This document shows positions 1 through 6,903 of a DNA stretch of 6,950 nucleotides, one piece after another. Positions within the stretch are counted from its first letter, which is position 1; every line of letters starts with the position of its first letter. The translations under genes were made by a program, and so were the position numbers. Source of the stretch: an uncultured Porphyromonas sp. (GTDB lineage: Bacteria > Bacteroidota > Bacteroidia > Bacteroidales > Porphyromonadaceae); assembly GCA_943912835.1 (NCBI GenBank), contig CALTVJ010000076.1, forward strand, positions 1 to 6,950, written 5' to 3'. The notes under the pieces were generated by a model. That model worked only from the letters and a program-made list of their open reading frames with translations, had not been told where the DNA came from and made no database searches.

Positions 1-1855
1 CCTTACGAATATCTAAGTCAACAATCACAACACGCTTTCCTGTAAACACAAGGCTTCTAGCCAAATTATAAGTCATGAAGGTTTTACCTGCAGACTCACC
101 AAAAGAAGTAGATGCAATACGGGTAGCTGTACCATCCGCTTTCTTTTGAAGAACAAAATTGAGGTTCGTTCTCAAAACACGGAAGGCTTCTGTAACAGAA
201 TCTGTACCTTGCTCAGTAATAGAGAAGAACTTATCACCACTTTGTTGAGGTATGTCTCCAAGGAAAGGTATAGATACTATACTTGTAATATCCTTACGAG
301 AACGTATTTTGGTATCAATGAGCATCTGAATGATAAAGAAAGCCGTAGGTAAAAACAAGCCAAGAGCAAGCCCAATAAGCAAAGATAGTTTAGTATTTGG
401 CGAAACAGGACCTTGTGAACCTGTGTCTCTATCAATCACATAAGCATTATCAATTGATACAGATTGGGCAAATGCATTGTCTTCTCGCTTATGTAAAAGA
501 CTAGATAACAAGCTCTCTTTAATCCTTTGTTGACGCTCTATTCGTTTAAGCTCCCTCTGTTTCATTGGCTTATTGCTTACCTCAGAAAGTCCTACAGACT
601 GTTTTCTGCGTTGCTCTGCTTGGCTAAGCCTCAATGTCACCAAATAATTATTGAGCATACGAGTGATTCCTTCAGCAATCTCCATAAGAGCTTTGTCATA
701 CTTTTGCACCATAGGATGATCTTTGCTCCCAGATGTTTCCAGCCAATGGTCTCTCTCAGGCTTAATACTATTATATAAGCTGATTTGGGTTTCTACTCCT
801 GGAGCATTCATCCCAATCCCTTGAGGTAAAAATTCACCAAATTTTGAAGGGTCATTAACTAAACGAAGATAGTAATTCGTTAAACGCGTTTGACTCTCTA
901 TATCAAAATCCAACTCTTTCCCTTTCATTGAGCTGTTAGCATAAGAACCAATAATCGCATTTGGTTCAATATAATCATTAGCTCTTTGAAAACTATCTGT
1001 ACTAAACCCTACTTCATCCAACTCTTCATCTAAAACCTTAATCCGATCAGAGATGAAAGTCGCTGAATTAATAGCAACTTGTTTACGAGCCAAAGTACTC
1101 TCCTTATTATATGACCGAACTAAAGCATACAAAAAATCAGTTATTCTTTTCTTGTTATGACCTGATAACCCTATCTGTAGTATTGTTGCTTTATCTTTAG
1201 GTTGCATAATATTCAACCTATCTTGATAAACCTTGGATAAAGTACTAATAGAATAACGAATAACTCGAATTTGATCAGAATGCCAGGGCTTATTAAAATT
1301 CAGAGTAGGAGATATAAGGAAACGACCTCCACCATACGAAACTTCTTTACCAATAGGAAGAAGTTTTTCATACTCACCCTCTACATCTAGAAGTTTAACC
1401 TGAGTTGAGTCTACATACTGTAATAAGAATGTTTGATTTATATCTGTAGTATCGATGAACTTAACTCTAATAGGAGACTCATTATAAAGCTCGACTTCTC
1501 TCAATCCATCTTTAACCCAATAGTCTACATTCCCATTTATTTCCTTTATAGCGTTTCCAATGATAATACTCGATTGAAACTGGAAAGCTTCATTATCAAG
1601 AATTACACGAAGACGCCGTTCTCCTAGAAGGTCTGCATCTAAAGAGGTACGCTGAGGATCTCGTACTAAAACTGTTAAAGCGCTATCATATAAATAAGAC
1701 TGCCGAGCACTACGATAATACATCAAACTACAACAAACAATAACAGAGCATAGAAACCACCTCCATTCTCGAAGTAACTTGAAGAATATATCTATAACAT
1801 TGATGTCCGATATGACGGCATCAATCCCTTGTTTTTTAAGTTGGTGTTGTTCCAT
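1..1855 (-). CDS. Wzc-type polysaccharide co-polymerase / BY-kinase (fused Wzz + tyrosine kinase), C-terminus cut by window edge
   Basis: This inner-membrane protein should set chain length of an exported polysaccharide and autophosphorylate on tyrosine. I translated 618 codons from the ATG at 1855, open to the left edge. Residues 31-47 (WRWFLCSVIV...) form membrane segment 1; a long periplasmic Wzz-like region follows with charged, probably coiled-coil stretches near 265-290 and 405-460. The Wzz proline motif GPVSPN (482-487) leads into membrane segment 2 (489-513). The cytoplasmic kinase then shows EAFRVLRTNL (556-565), Walker A SFGESAGKTF (584-593, K591) and Walker A' VVIVDLDIRK (609-618). 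Walker B and the C-terminal tyrosine cluster are missing; bacteroidal relatives are usually near 800 residues, so roughly 200 lie outside. It starts 5 bases after the Wza-like gene and has a good Shine-Dalgarno inside that gene's last codons. The family call is firm; the polymer is unknown. Confidence 0.93.
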   Translation of the reverse strand, partial: MEQHQLKKQGIDAVISDINVIDIFFKLLREWRWFLCSVIVCCSLMYYRSARQSYLYDSALTVLVRDPQRTSLDADLLGERRLRVILDNEAFQFQSSIIIGNAIKEINGNVDYWVKDGLREVELYNESPIRVKFIDTTDINQTFLLQYVDSTQVKLLDVEGEYEKLLPIGKEVSYGGGRFLISPTLNFNKPWHSDQIRVIRYSISTLSKVYQDRLNIMQPKDKATILQIGLSGHNKKRITDFLYALVRSYNKESTLARKQVAINSATFISDRIKVLDEELDEVGFSTDSFQRANDYIEPNAIIGSYANSSMKGKELDFDIESQTRLTNYYLRLVNDPSKFGEFLPQGIGMNAPGVETQISLYNSIKPERDHWLETSGSKDHPMVQKYDKALMEIAEGITRMLNNYLVTLRLSQAEQRRKQSVGLSEVSNKPMKQRELKRIERQQRIKESLLSSLLHKREDNAFAQSVSIDNAYVIDRDTGSQGPVSPNTKLSLLIGLALGLFLPTAFFIIQMLIDTKIRSRKDITSIVSIPFLGDIPQQSGDKFFSITEQGTDSVTEAFRVLRTNLNFVLQKKADGTATRIASTSFGESAGKTFMTYNLARSLVFTGKRVVIVDLDIRK

Positions 1856-1860
1856 ACTAT

Positions 1861-2805
1861 CTAATACCTCCTAAGAAGAAGCAAGGTGGTTAAAACTGAA
1901 GTAAGTGAGGTCAAAATATACCCACTATATTGTAGCACTCTATCAATAGCCTCATTTTCACTGCGACGATAAAGTTGTTCTATATAAACTATATCATCTT
2001 GTTTAAGGTAAAACCCAGGAGATTGAAAAATATCTGTTGATTTAAGATTAAGCCGATAAGTTACAAACTTCCCATTCTCTCGACGAATTATATTTACCTT
2101 TTCTATATTCGCATTAATAGGCATCTCCCCCAAATACGATAATGCTTCTAAAATATTCAATTCATCTCTATCACTGATTCGTAATACACCTCCACCAATA
2201 CTTGTTATTGGCGTAAAACTACCTGCATAAGTCGTCATTGTATTTGATGACATATTCTCATTATCATCTCGTTGGGACGCAGTCGTTCTAACAGCGGCTC
2301 CAAGCAGATAAATCTTGAAGTTAGCATACATAACATCGACCTTAGGATCTGGGATATGCTTACCTTCTCGAAGTTTGGCTTCTATAAGCTTGGCAACGCC
2401 TTCTCTATTGAGCCCCTGCACTTTGATGTAGCCTAAAACAGGGAAATTAATCTGCCCCTCTCTATCTACCTCATAACCATACATCTCTGTACGAGCATAA
2501 GTATTATTGTTAGGATTAGTGGCTGCTGCTCCAGACAAAGGAGAAGTAACAGTTCGTACAATATTGGCATAGCCCCCACCATTAAATGGGCGAACTAGCT
2601 CCGGATAGGCACTCTGCACGACAACACGAAGACGATCACCAGGACGAACCAAGATTTTGTTTTCGTGCTCGACGTCATAGAGCTTGGCGATCTCTACATT
2701 CTGCAAATAAGCATAACGCTTGGGTGATCCACAGCTAGCCCCAAACAAGATCACACCAAGTAGCAGGGCTAAATGAGTGCGAAAATTAGTCATTTTGTAT
2801 GTCAT
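1861..2805 (-). CDS. Wza-family outer-membrane polysaccharide export lipoprotein
   Basis: This should form the outer-membrane exit for a capsule or exopolysaccharide, working with the kinase encoded just downstream. From ATG 2805 it has 314 residues. Residues 1-24 are a lipoprotein signal (hydrophobic LALLLGVILFGAS, then Cys25), so the mature protein is about 290 residues. A Poly_export domain spans about 50-164, with VRPGDRLRV near 53-61 and VDREGQINFPVLGYIKVQG near 113-131. An SLBB-type domain follows to about 277, including LNILEALSYLGEMP near 216-229. The last ~20 residues (about 294-310) are a hydrophobic helix ending in RRY, possibly the membrane-spanning element. About 30 extra Ser/Thr/Asn-rich residues (roughly 172-203) sit between the domains. 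ATG 2793 (310 residues) is an equally good start. The frame stays open to 2994, but those 63 codons overlap the upstream gene and precede the signal peptide, so I excluded them. Confidence 0.9.
   Translation of the reverse strand: MTYKMTNFRTHLALLLGVILFGASCGSPKRYAYLQNVEIAKLYDVEHENKILVRPGDRLRVVVQSAYPELVRPFNGGGYANIVRTVTSPLSGAAATNPNNNTYARTEMYGYEVDREGQINFPVLGYIKVQGLNREGVAKLIEAKLREGKHIPDPKVDVMYANFKIYLLGAAVRTTASQRDDNENMSSNTMTTYAGSFTPITSIGGGVLRISDRDELNILEALSYLGEMPINANIEKVNIIRRENGKFVTYRLNLKSTDIFQSPGFYLKQDDIVYIEQLYRRSENEAIDRVLQYSGYILTSLTSVLTTLLLLRRY
1867..1872 (-). promoter_or_regulatory. Shine-Dalgarno of the kinase gene, inside the end of the Wza-like gene
   Basis: AGGAGG is read on the minus strand 11 bases before the ATG at 1855. 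It lies in the final Arg-Arg codons of the upstream gene (…LLRRY stop). It is the only strong Shine-Dalgarno among the gene starts in this window. Its position suggests translational coupling of the export lipoprotein and the kinase, and it supports the chosen start. Confidence 0.6.
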
Positions 2806-2812
2806 AATAATT

Positions 2813-3403
2813 CTAGAATTTCTTACCAAAGATAATAGATACACTTGTAAGATAGATAATTTTAATATCAGTCCACAGCGATTGTTCTGCGAGATATTGA
2901 AGGTCATAATCCAAACGTTTAAGCATTTTCTCCATTGTGTCGGTATAACCATTATATAAGGTTGCATAAGAAAACAATCCTGGACGCAATGCATAAAGTT
3001 TTGTATAATTGGGATTATGTTCCATAATTTGATCGATATAGTATTGACGTTCTGGACGAGGTCCTACAAAACTCATCTCTCCCTTCAAAACATTCCATAA
3101 CTGAGGAAACTCATCAAGGTGATGAGCTCTGATAAATGCGCCAACTTTCGTTAGACGAGGATCTGCCTCCCCAGCAAAAAGTTGAGGTGTACCCATAGAC
3201 TCTGCATCCATGCGCATCGAGCGAAATTTGTATAGCATAAAAGGCTTACCCCCCTTACCAATACGCTCTTGAGCATATATTACATCTCCATCGGGTTCTT
3301 CTCGTTTAATAGCTATATATATGACCAGCATAATCGGCGCAAAAATAAATATCGAGCCTAGCGCCAATAAAAAATCAAACACACGCTTAATTGTAGCTTG
3401 CAT
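2813..3403 (-). CDS. Priming sugar phosphoglycosyl transferase (bacterial sugar transferase family, PglC/WcaJ catalytic type)
   Basis: The enzyme transfers a sugar-1-phosphate from a nucleotide sugar to undecaprenyl phosphate, the first step of repeat-unit assembly at the cytoplasmic face of the inner membrane. At 196 residues it is the short, single-domain form without the extra N-terminal helices and CoA-binding-like domain of WcaJ/WbaP. The family signatures are in order: KRVFDFLLALGS (6-17), a hydrophobic segment at about 9-31 broken by Ala22-Pro23 (re-entrant helix), QERIGKGGKPFMLYKFRSM (45-63), LDEFPQLWNVLKGEMSFVG (96-114) with the likely catalytic Asp97-Glu98, PRPER (115-119) and LRPG (139-142). 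It starts 25 bases after the glycosyltransferase gene and its stop is 7 bases before the Wza-like start. No clear Shine-Dalgarno is seen. Sugar specificity (Gal, GlcNAc, QuiNAc4NAc or other) cannot be read from sequence. Confidence 0.93.
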   Translation of the reverse strand: MQATIKRVFDFLLALGSIFIFAPIMLVIYIAIKREEPDGDVIYAQERIGKGGKPFMLYKFRSMRMDAESMGTPQLFAGEADPRLTKVGAFIRAHHLDEFPQLWNVLKGEMSFVGPRPERQYYIDQIMEHNPNYTKLYALRPGLFSYATLYNGYTDTMEKMLKRLDYDLQYLAEQSLWTDIKIIYLTSVSIIFGKKF

Positions 3404-3428
3404 GTCTATGGTTTCTATTTTTTGTTAT

Positions 3429-4550
3429 TTACTTACTTAACAACTTCTCATAATGAGCTATCAGGCCATCTGTCATAGCCTCTAGCGTAAATAGTTTATG
3501 GTAGCGATATAAGGCGCCCATACTAAAACGTTCATATAGATGTGCGTCTTCACAAATCATCTGCACAGCCTGAGCTATCTCCGTTGATGACGATGGTTCT
3601 ACATTAAGACCAGAAGTCCCATGTTGATTAACCCAAGGCACACCCGACCCCTTAATATTGGTTGCCACAATAGGACGCCCACAACTCATGGCTTCGACCT
3701 GCACAATGGCATACGCCTCGGTCTTGAGTGTAGAGCTCAAACAAAAGACATCACAAGCTCCATAATAGGCAGATTCTACTTCACGAGGTATAAACCCAAG
3801 TATAAACACCTTACGCTGTAGTTGGTACTTCTGAACCAAATCTTGCAACTTTCCCTTCAGAGGGCCACTACCACCAATAAGCACTACATAATTATCTGGC
3901 AGTAGAGAGGCTGCTTCTATCAGATACTCATACCCCTTATACTCTACAAGTCGGCCCATAGAGTAGACAATCTTTTTGCCTGGGTATTGATTACGTATCA
4001 TTTCAACAGCTTCTGGCTCTGGAGCTCGCTCTCGGACTCCAATAGGTAGATAGTCAACCTTATGCTGTACACCTCTCAAAGCCTTAGATTCCTTAACGTA
4101 AACAGGGCTGGTCCCTAAAATGAGATCAGCACGACTAATAACCCAAGACTGAAGTGGTTTAAATAGCTGAAGCAAGAAGCGTTGCTTCAAAATATCACTA
4201 TGCCAATGCGCAACAACCTTACCCTTATAGCCCGAGGCCATAAGAGCGACGACGGCCATAGGATCTGGCAGATGTATGTGAATGATGTCATAACGTGCAC
4301 ATACTTTCCGCAGGGTACTCACCATATCTGGAGAAATCATGGTAGAGAACTTCTTGGTCCATGTCTTGACCTTGATCAACCTCGCCTTAGGAGTCACCTG
4401 AGTTACTCCTACTTCCTCATCATCTGAGGCACAGAGCATATCACAAGCTATTCCTCTAGAAGACAAGCCAAGCATGAAGGCATACATCACCTTCTCTACA
4501 CCTCCTTTTATGGGGTGAAATTTACCTAATTGCAGTACTCTTATATTCAT
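3429..4550 (-). CDS. GT4-family glycosyltransferase (GT-B fold)
   Basis: This is a 373-residue retaining glycosyltransferase that should add one sugar from a nucleotide donor to the lipid-linked repeat unit. The N-terminal acceptor domain begins MNIRVLQLGKFHPIKGGVEK, with the glycine loop typical of GT4 enzymes, and contains AHWHSD (114-119). The C-terminal domain starts near 192 with KKIVYSMGRLVEYKGYEYL; Arg200 and Lys205 are the expected donor-phosphate ligands. The E-x7-E motif is complete (Glu278 and Glu286 in EAYAIVQVEAMSCGRP), followed by GVPWVNQHGTSG (303-314). Length is normal and I see no transmembrane segment, so it probably works at the inner face of the membrane. It is first in the four-gene cluster, 64 bases after recQ and just behind a candidate promoter. 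No clear Shine-Dalgarno precedes the ATG. Donor, acceptor and linkage are undetermined. Confidence 0.93.
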   Translation of the reverse strand: MNIRVLQLGKFHPIKGGVEKVMYAFMLGLSSRGIACDMLCASDDEEVGVTQVTPKARLIKVKTWTKKFSTMISPDMVSTLRKVCARYDIIHIHLPDPMAVVALMASGYKGKVVAHWHSDILKQRFLLQLFKPLQSWVISRADLILGTSPVYVKESKALRGVQHKVDYLPIGVRERAPEPEAVEMIRNQYPGKKIVYSMGRLVEYKGYEYLIEAASLLPDNYVVLIGGSGPLKGKLQDLVQKYQLQRKVFILGFIPREVESAYYGACDVFCLSSTLKTEAYAIVQVEAMSCGRPIVATNIKGSGVPWVNQHGTSGLNVEPSSSTEIAQAVQMICEDAHLYERFSMGALYRYHKLFTLEAMTDGLIAHYEKLLSK

Positions 4551-4569
4551 ACAAACCGCTTAGCATTCG

Positions 4570-4577
4570 CAAAATTA
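4570..4577 (-). promoter_or_regulatory. Candidate Bacteroidota -7 promoter element for the polysaccharide cluster
   Basis: TAATTTTG on the minus strand matches the Bacteroidota -7 consensus TAnnTTTG exactly. It is followed by CG and lies 19 bases before the glycosyltransferase ATG, so a start point 5-7 bases downstream would give a leader of about 13-15 bases. No good TTTG or TTG was found 19-21 bases upstream where a -33 element should be, so the promoter could be weak, activator-dependent or false. Confidence 0.4.
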
Positions 4578-4588
4578 CACATTTTTAC

Positions 4589-4605
4589 AGAATAATCTTT
4601 ATTCT
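4589..4605. repeat. Perfect 7-bp inverted repeat between recQ and the polysaccharide cluster
   Basis: AGAATAA-TCT-TTATTCT is a perfect inverted repeat with a 3-base spacer, in the gap between recQ and the glycosyltransferase gene and just upstream of the candidate -7 element. The stem has one G-C pair and no T tract follows on the minus strand (GTAAAAATG follows), so it is not a convincing terminator. It could be a small protein-binding site or chance in AT-rich DNA. Confidence 0.3.
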
Positions 4606-4614
4606 AATCAGATA

Positions 4615-6675
4615 TCACTCTTTTATTTCTATTACATCCGCAAGGAACTCTAATTTATGCGCCCAATTTGCAATTGCTAAATACTGGACCGCCGCCAACA
4701 AATCATCTTGATTGTATTGGGGAAAAGATCGAACCAAATCCATCAGTTTAATATGGCTCTGACCGTCTTCATACGCAGACTGCAGATATATCACACAATC
4801 CTCTACAATATAATGTCGCAATCCTTCATGAGGATGCGATAAACAAACATCACACTTCTTGCAGGTAGGTCCCGTCGTTTCCCCAAAATACTCAAGCAGT
4901 AGACGAGAACGACACACATCTGTAGATCCTATATATCGGAGCACTCCCGACATACGCTCCTCCATACGCTCTCTCCTTTCTTGATAAGCGGCATAAGATA
5001 AGGTGAGATAGCGTGTATCCTCTCGACGAATACGAAAGATGATACGTGGTATATTCTTTTTCGGGATATAGTTGAGCACCCCCTGCATACTCAAAGCTGT
5101 AAGCATGCCATATATTTCCTCTTGAGTATAACCTGTCAACAACGCCAAATCGCCCTCATTGATAAAAACATAATCGGCAAAAAGACCTGTATAATTACGA
5201 AGTAAGGCTCTCAAGAGCTCATCATGTCCGACATGATCTTGATATAATTCTTCTCTTGTGTACACAAACATCAGACGAGAAGAACTATCACTCTCCTTAT
5301 ATTCAAGCCAACCAGAAAGCTCCATAATATCTATCGCTGGTTTCGTTTGAGCTGGACGCATACGACAAACCCTTATGAAGTCCTGAATATCGAAGTCATA
5401 GCTTCTATCTAAACCCTCTCCCTCCCCAATTGCGAAGTAATTACATAGCATATCGTAAGTATGCATGATATACTCTCGATCTGGGAAAGAGTCCTGCAGT
5501 CGACGCTTCAACAGACGATCGTCCATAGAGTTTATGAGTGCCACAGCATAGCTACGCCCTCCATCACGACCTGCTCTGCCTGCTTCTTGGAAATATTCCT
5601 CAAGAGACGAAGGCATCGTCAGATGTACCACGAGACGAACATCAGGCTTATCGATCCCCATACCGAAGGCATTCGTAGCCACCATGACACGTATCTCCCC
5701 TCGCATCCATCTATTTTGTCGTACTTCTCGCTCTGTATGCGTTAGCCCTGCATGGAAGAACGTTGCACTGACGCCACACTCTGTCTCAATCCATTTAGCG
5801 ACCTCTCGACACCGTTCTCTGCTACGACAATACACTATAGTCGAACCAGTGACACGCTTGAGTATATAGGCAAGCATCTCATCTTTATCCTCCGTATAGC
5901 GAATAGCATAACTTAAATTCTCTCGATAGAAACTTTTTTGGAAAAAGCGGGCATCGTCTCCAAACTGCAAAATACGCTGCACTTCGTGCACGACATCTGC
6001 TGTAGCTGTAGCAGTTAGAGCGATTACAGGGACATCTGGTACATAGTGTTTTAACTCCAAAACATTAAGATAAGAAGGGCGGAAATCATACCCCCACTGA
6101 CATATACAATGGCATTCGTCAATAACCAGAAGAGAAATATCTAACTCAACAATCTGCTTACGAAACTGCTCGCTTGCCAATCGCTCGGGCGATATATAGA
6201 GAAACTTATAATTCCCATACAGACAATTAGCTATGGTTTGTCGGATCTTCTCTCCACCCATACCGGAGTGTATAGCAGCCGCCTTGATACCGCGAGCTCG
6301 TAGATTATCGACTTGGTCTTTCATCAGAGACACCAACGGCGTGATAACTAGGGTTATCCCTTTTAACATAAGCCCAGGCACCTGAAAGCAGATACTCTTC
6401 CCGCCCCCCGTGGGGAGCAAAGCCAAAGTATCATGCCCGTCTAATACGGAACGAACAATATCCTCTTGAAGGGGACGAAAATGCTCGTATCCCCAGTAGT
6501 GTTGCAACACCTTGTGGGGGTCATCAAAATCTTCTGGTTCAACAGTTCGTAGCTGCAATACTTCTGAACCCTCATCTATCCACGACTCAGACCAATCAAA
6601 TAGGGCTTCGTCTTGCTCACTGACATAGCTCTCCTCTGAGAGCTCATCAAGCTTAATTTCCCTCTCTATATCCAA
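4615..6675 (-). CDS. recQ: RecQ-family ATP-dependent DNA helicase
   Basis: This superfamily-2 3'-5' DNA helicase acts in recombination and replication-fork repair. Its 686 residues show an acidic N-terminal extension (1-51); motif 0 (HYWGYEHFRPLQ, 59-70); Walker A LLPTGGGKS (86-94, Lys93); DECH box (186-189) followed by the RecQ aromatic loop CICQWGYDFRP; TATAT (221-225); VATNAFGMGIDKPDV (332-346); and arginine-finger motif EAGRAGRDGG (364-373). A four-cysteine zinc site is complete: Cys588, 605, 608 and 611 around LLLEYFGE and CKKCDVC. About 215 residues separate the helicase core from this zinc site, far more than in E. coli RecQ; the C-terminal ~65 residues may be a winged helix, and no HRDC domain is evident. 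The start is TTG with an in-frame TAG three codons upstream and no in-frame ATG before Met103, which lies inside the core. No Shine-Dalgarno is seen. Confidence 0.93.
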   Translation of the reverse strand: MDIEREIKLDELSEESYVSEQDEALFDWSESWIDEGSEVLQLRTVEPEDFDDPHKVLQHYWGYEHFRPLQEDIVRSVLDGHDTLALLPTGGGKSICFQVPGLMLKGITLVITPLVSLMKDQVDNLRARGIKAAAIHSGMGGEKIRQTIANCLYGNYKFLYISPERLASEQFRKQIVELDISLLVIDECHCICQWGYDFRPSYLNVLELKHYVPDVPVIALTATATADVVHEVQRILQFGDDARFFQKSFYRENLSYAIRYTEDKDEMLAYILKRVTGSTIVYCRSRERCREVAKWIETECGVSATFFHAGLTHTEREVRQNRWMRGEIRVMVATNAFGMGIDKPDVRLVVHLTMPSSLEEYFQEAGRAGRDGGRSYAVALINSMDDRLLKRRLQDSFPDREYIMHTYDMLCNYFAIGEGEGLDRSYDFDIQDFIRVCRMRPAQTKPAIDIMELSGWLEYKESDSSSRLMFVYTREELYQDHVGHDELLRALLRNYTGLFADYVFINEGDLALLTGYTQEEIYGMLTALSMQGVLNYIPKKNIPRIIFRIRREDTRYLTLSYAAYQERRERMEERMSGVLRYIGSTDVCRSRLLLEYFGETTGPTCKKCDVCLSHPHEGLRHYIVEDCVIYLQSAYEDGQSHIKLMDLVRSFPQYNQDDLLAAVQYLAIANWAHKLEFLADVIEIKE

Positions 6676-6786
6676 AAAAGACTATTGTGATATATATTAT
6701 TCCGTTTCTTGTGATGTCTTTACAAGCACAGCTTACTGATCAGATATTACAATACCCAACAATAAAGTCGAAACTTTGTACAGACT

Positions 6787-6820
6787 CAAAAGTAATAAAA
6801 ATACGCCAAGCTCTACAATA
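6787..6820 (-). promoter_or_regulatory. Candidate Bacteroidota-type promoter for recQ
   Basis: On the minus strand TACTTTTG (6794-6787) matches the -7 consensus TAnnTTTG. TATTG (6820-6816) supplies a TTG core 21 bases upstream, close to the usual -33 spacing. Transcription would start near 6780, giving a leader of roughly 105 bases before the recQ TTG. The match is by eye only, in AT-rich DNA. Confidence 0.35.
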
Positions 6821-6890
6821 ACGACACTTCATAAAAATTAGGAAGCTCTACGAAGTTGAGTGCATATAACTCATCAAGTCTTTATCAAGT

Positions 6891-6903
6891 TGGATGACAT
6901 CCA
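6891..6903. repeat. Near-palindrome TGGATG-A-CATCCA
   Basis: Perfect 6-base arms flank a single base. It lies about 100 bases upstream of the candidate recQ promoter, or just after the possible end of an upstream reading frame. No T run follows on either strand, so it is a poor terminator. A binding site for a dimeric regulator is possible, but a single copy gives little support. Confidence 0.25.

Noticed and set aside
146..1627. Plus-strand reading frames at 146-352, 527-778 and 1433-1627
   Set aside because: All lie opposite the well-supported kinase gene, have no recognisable domain and read as shadow translations.
2806..2994. Upstream extension of the Wza-like reading frame by 63 codons
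   Set aside because: It overlaps the end of the priming transferase gene out of frame, and it would bury the lipoprotein signal peptide (with its Cys) deep inside the protein. Starts at 2805 or 2793 fit the signal.
4589..4605. The AGAATAA/TTATTCT dyad as a terminator for recQ
   Set aside because: The stem is almost all A-T and no T run follows on the minus strand, so intrinsic termination is unlikely.
2777..5869. Plus-strand reading frames at 2777-2959, 3621-3821, 4182-4427, 5461-5745 and 5684-5869
   Set aside because: Each is antisense to a firmly identified gene and shows no family signature.
1..6675. A novel defence or mobile system
   Set aside because: Every gene falls into a known family (RecQ, GT4, sugar phosphoglycosyl transferase, Poly_export, Wzc/BY-kinase). 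RecQ beside a capsule cluster is most simply a neighbour, with no nuclease, toxin, integrase or transposase present.
6740..6832. 30-codon minus-strand frame with two Cys near its start (MKCRYCRAW...)
   Set aside because: It is short, out of frame with recQ, has no ribosome site, overlaps the candidate recQ promoter and matches no family I know.
6808..6851. Direct repeat AAGCTCTAC as part of an iteron or CRISPR-like array
   Set aside because: There are only two 9-base copies, no third unit at the same period and no associated genes.
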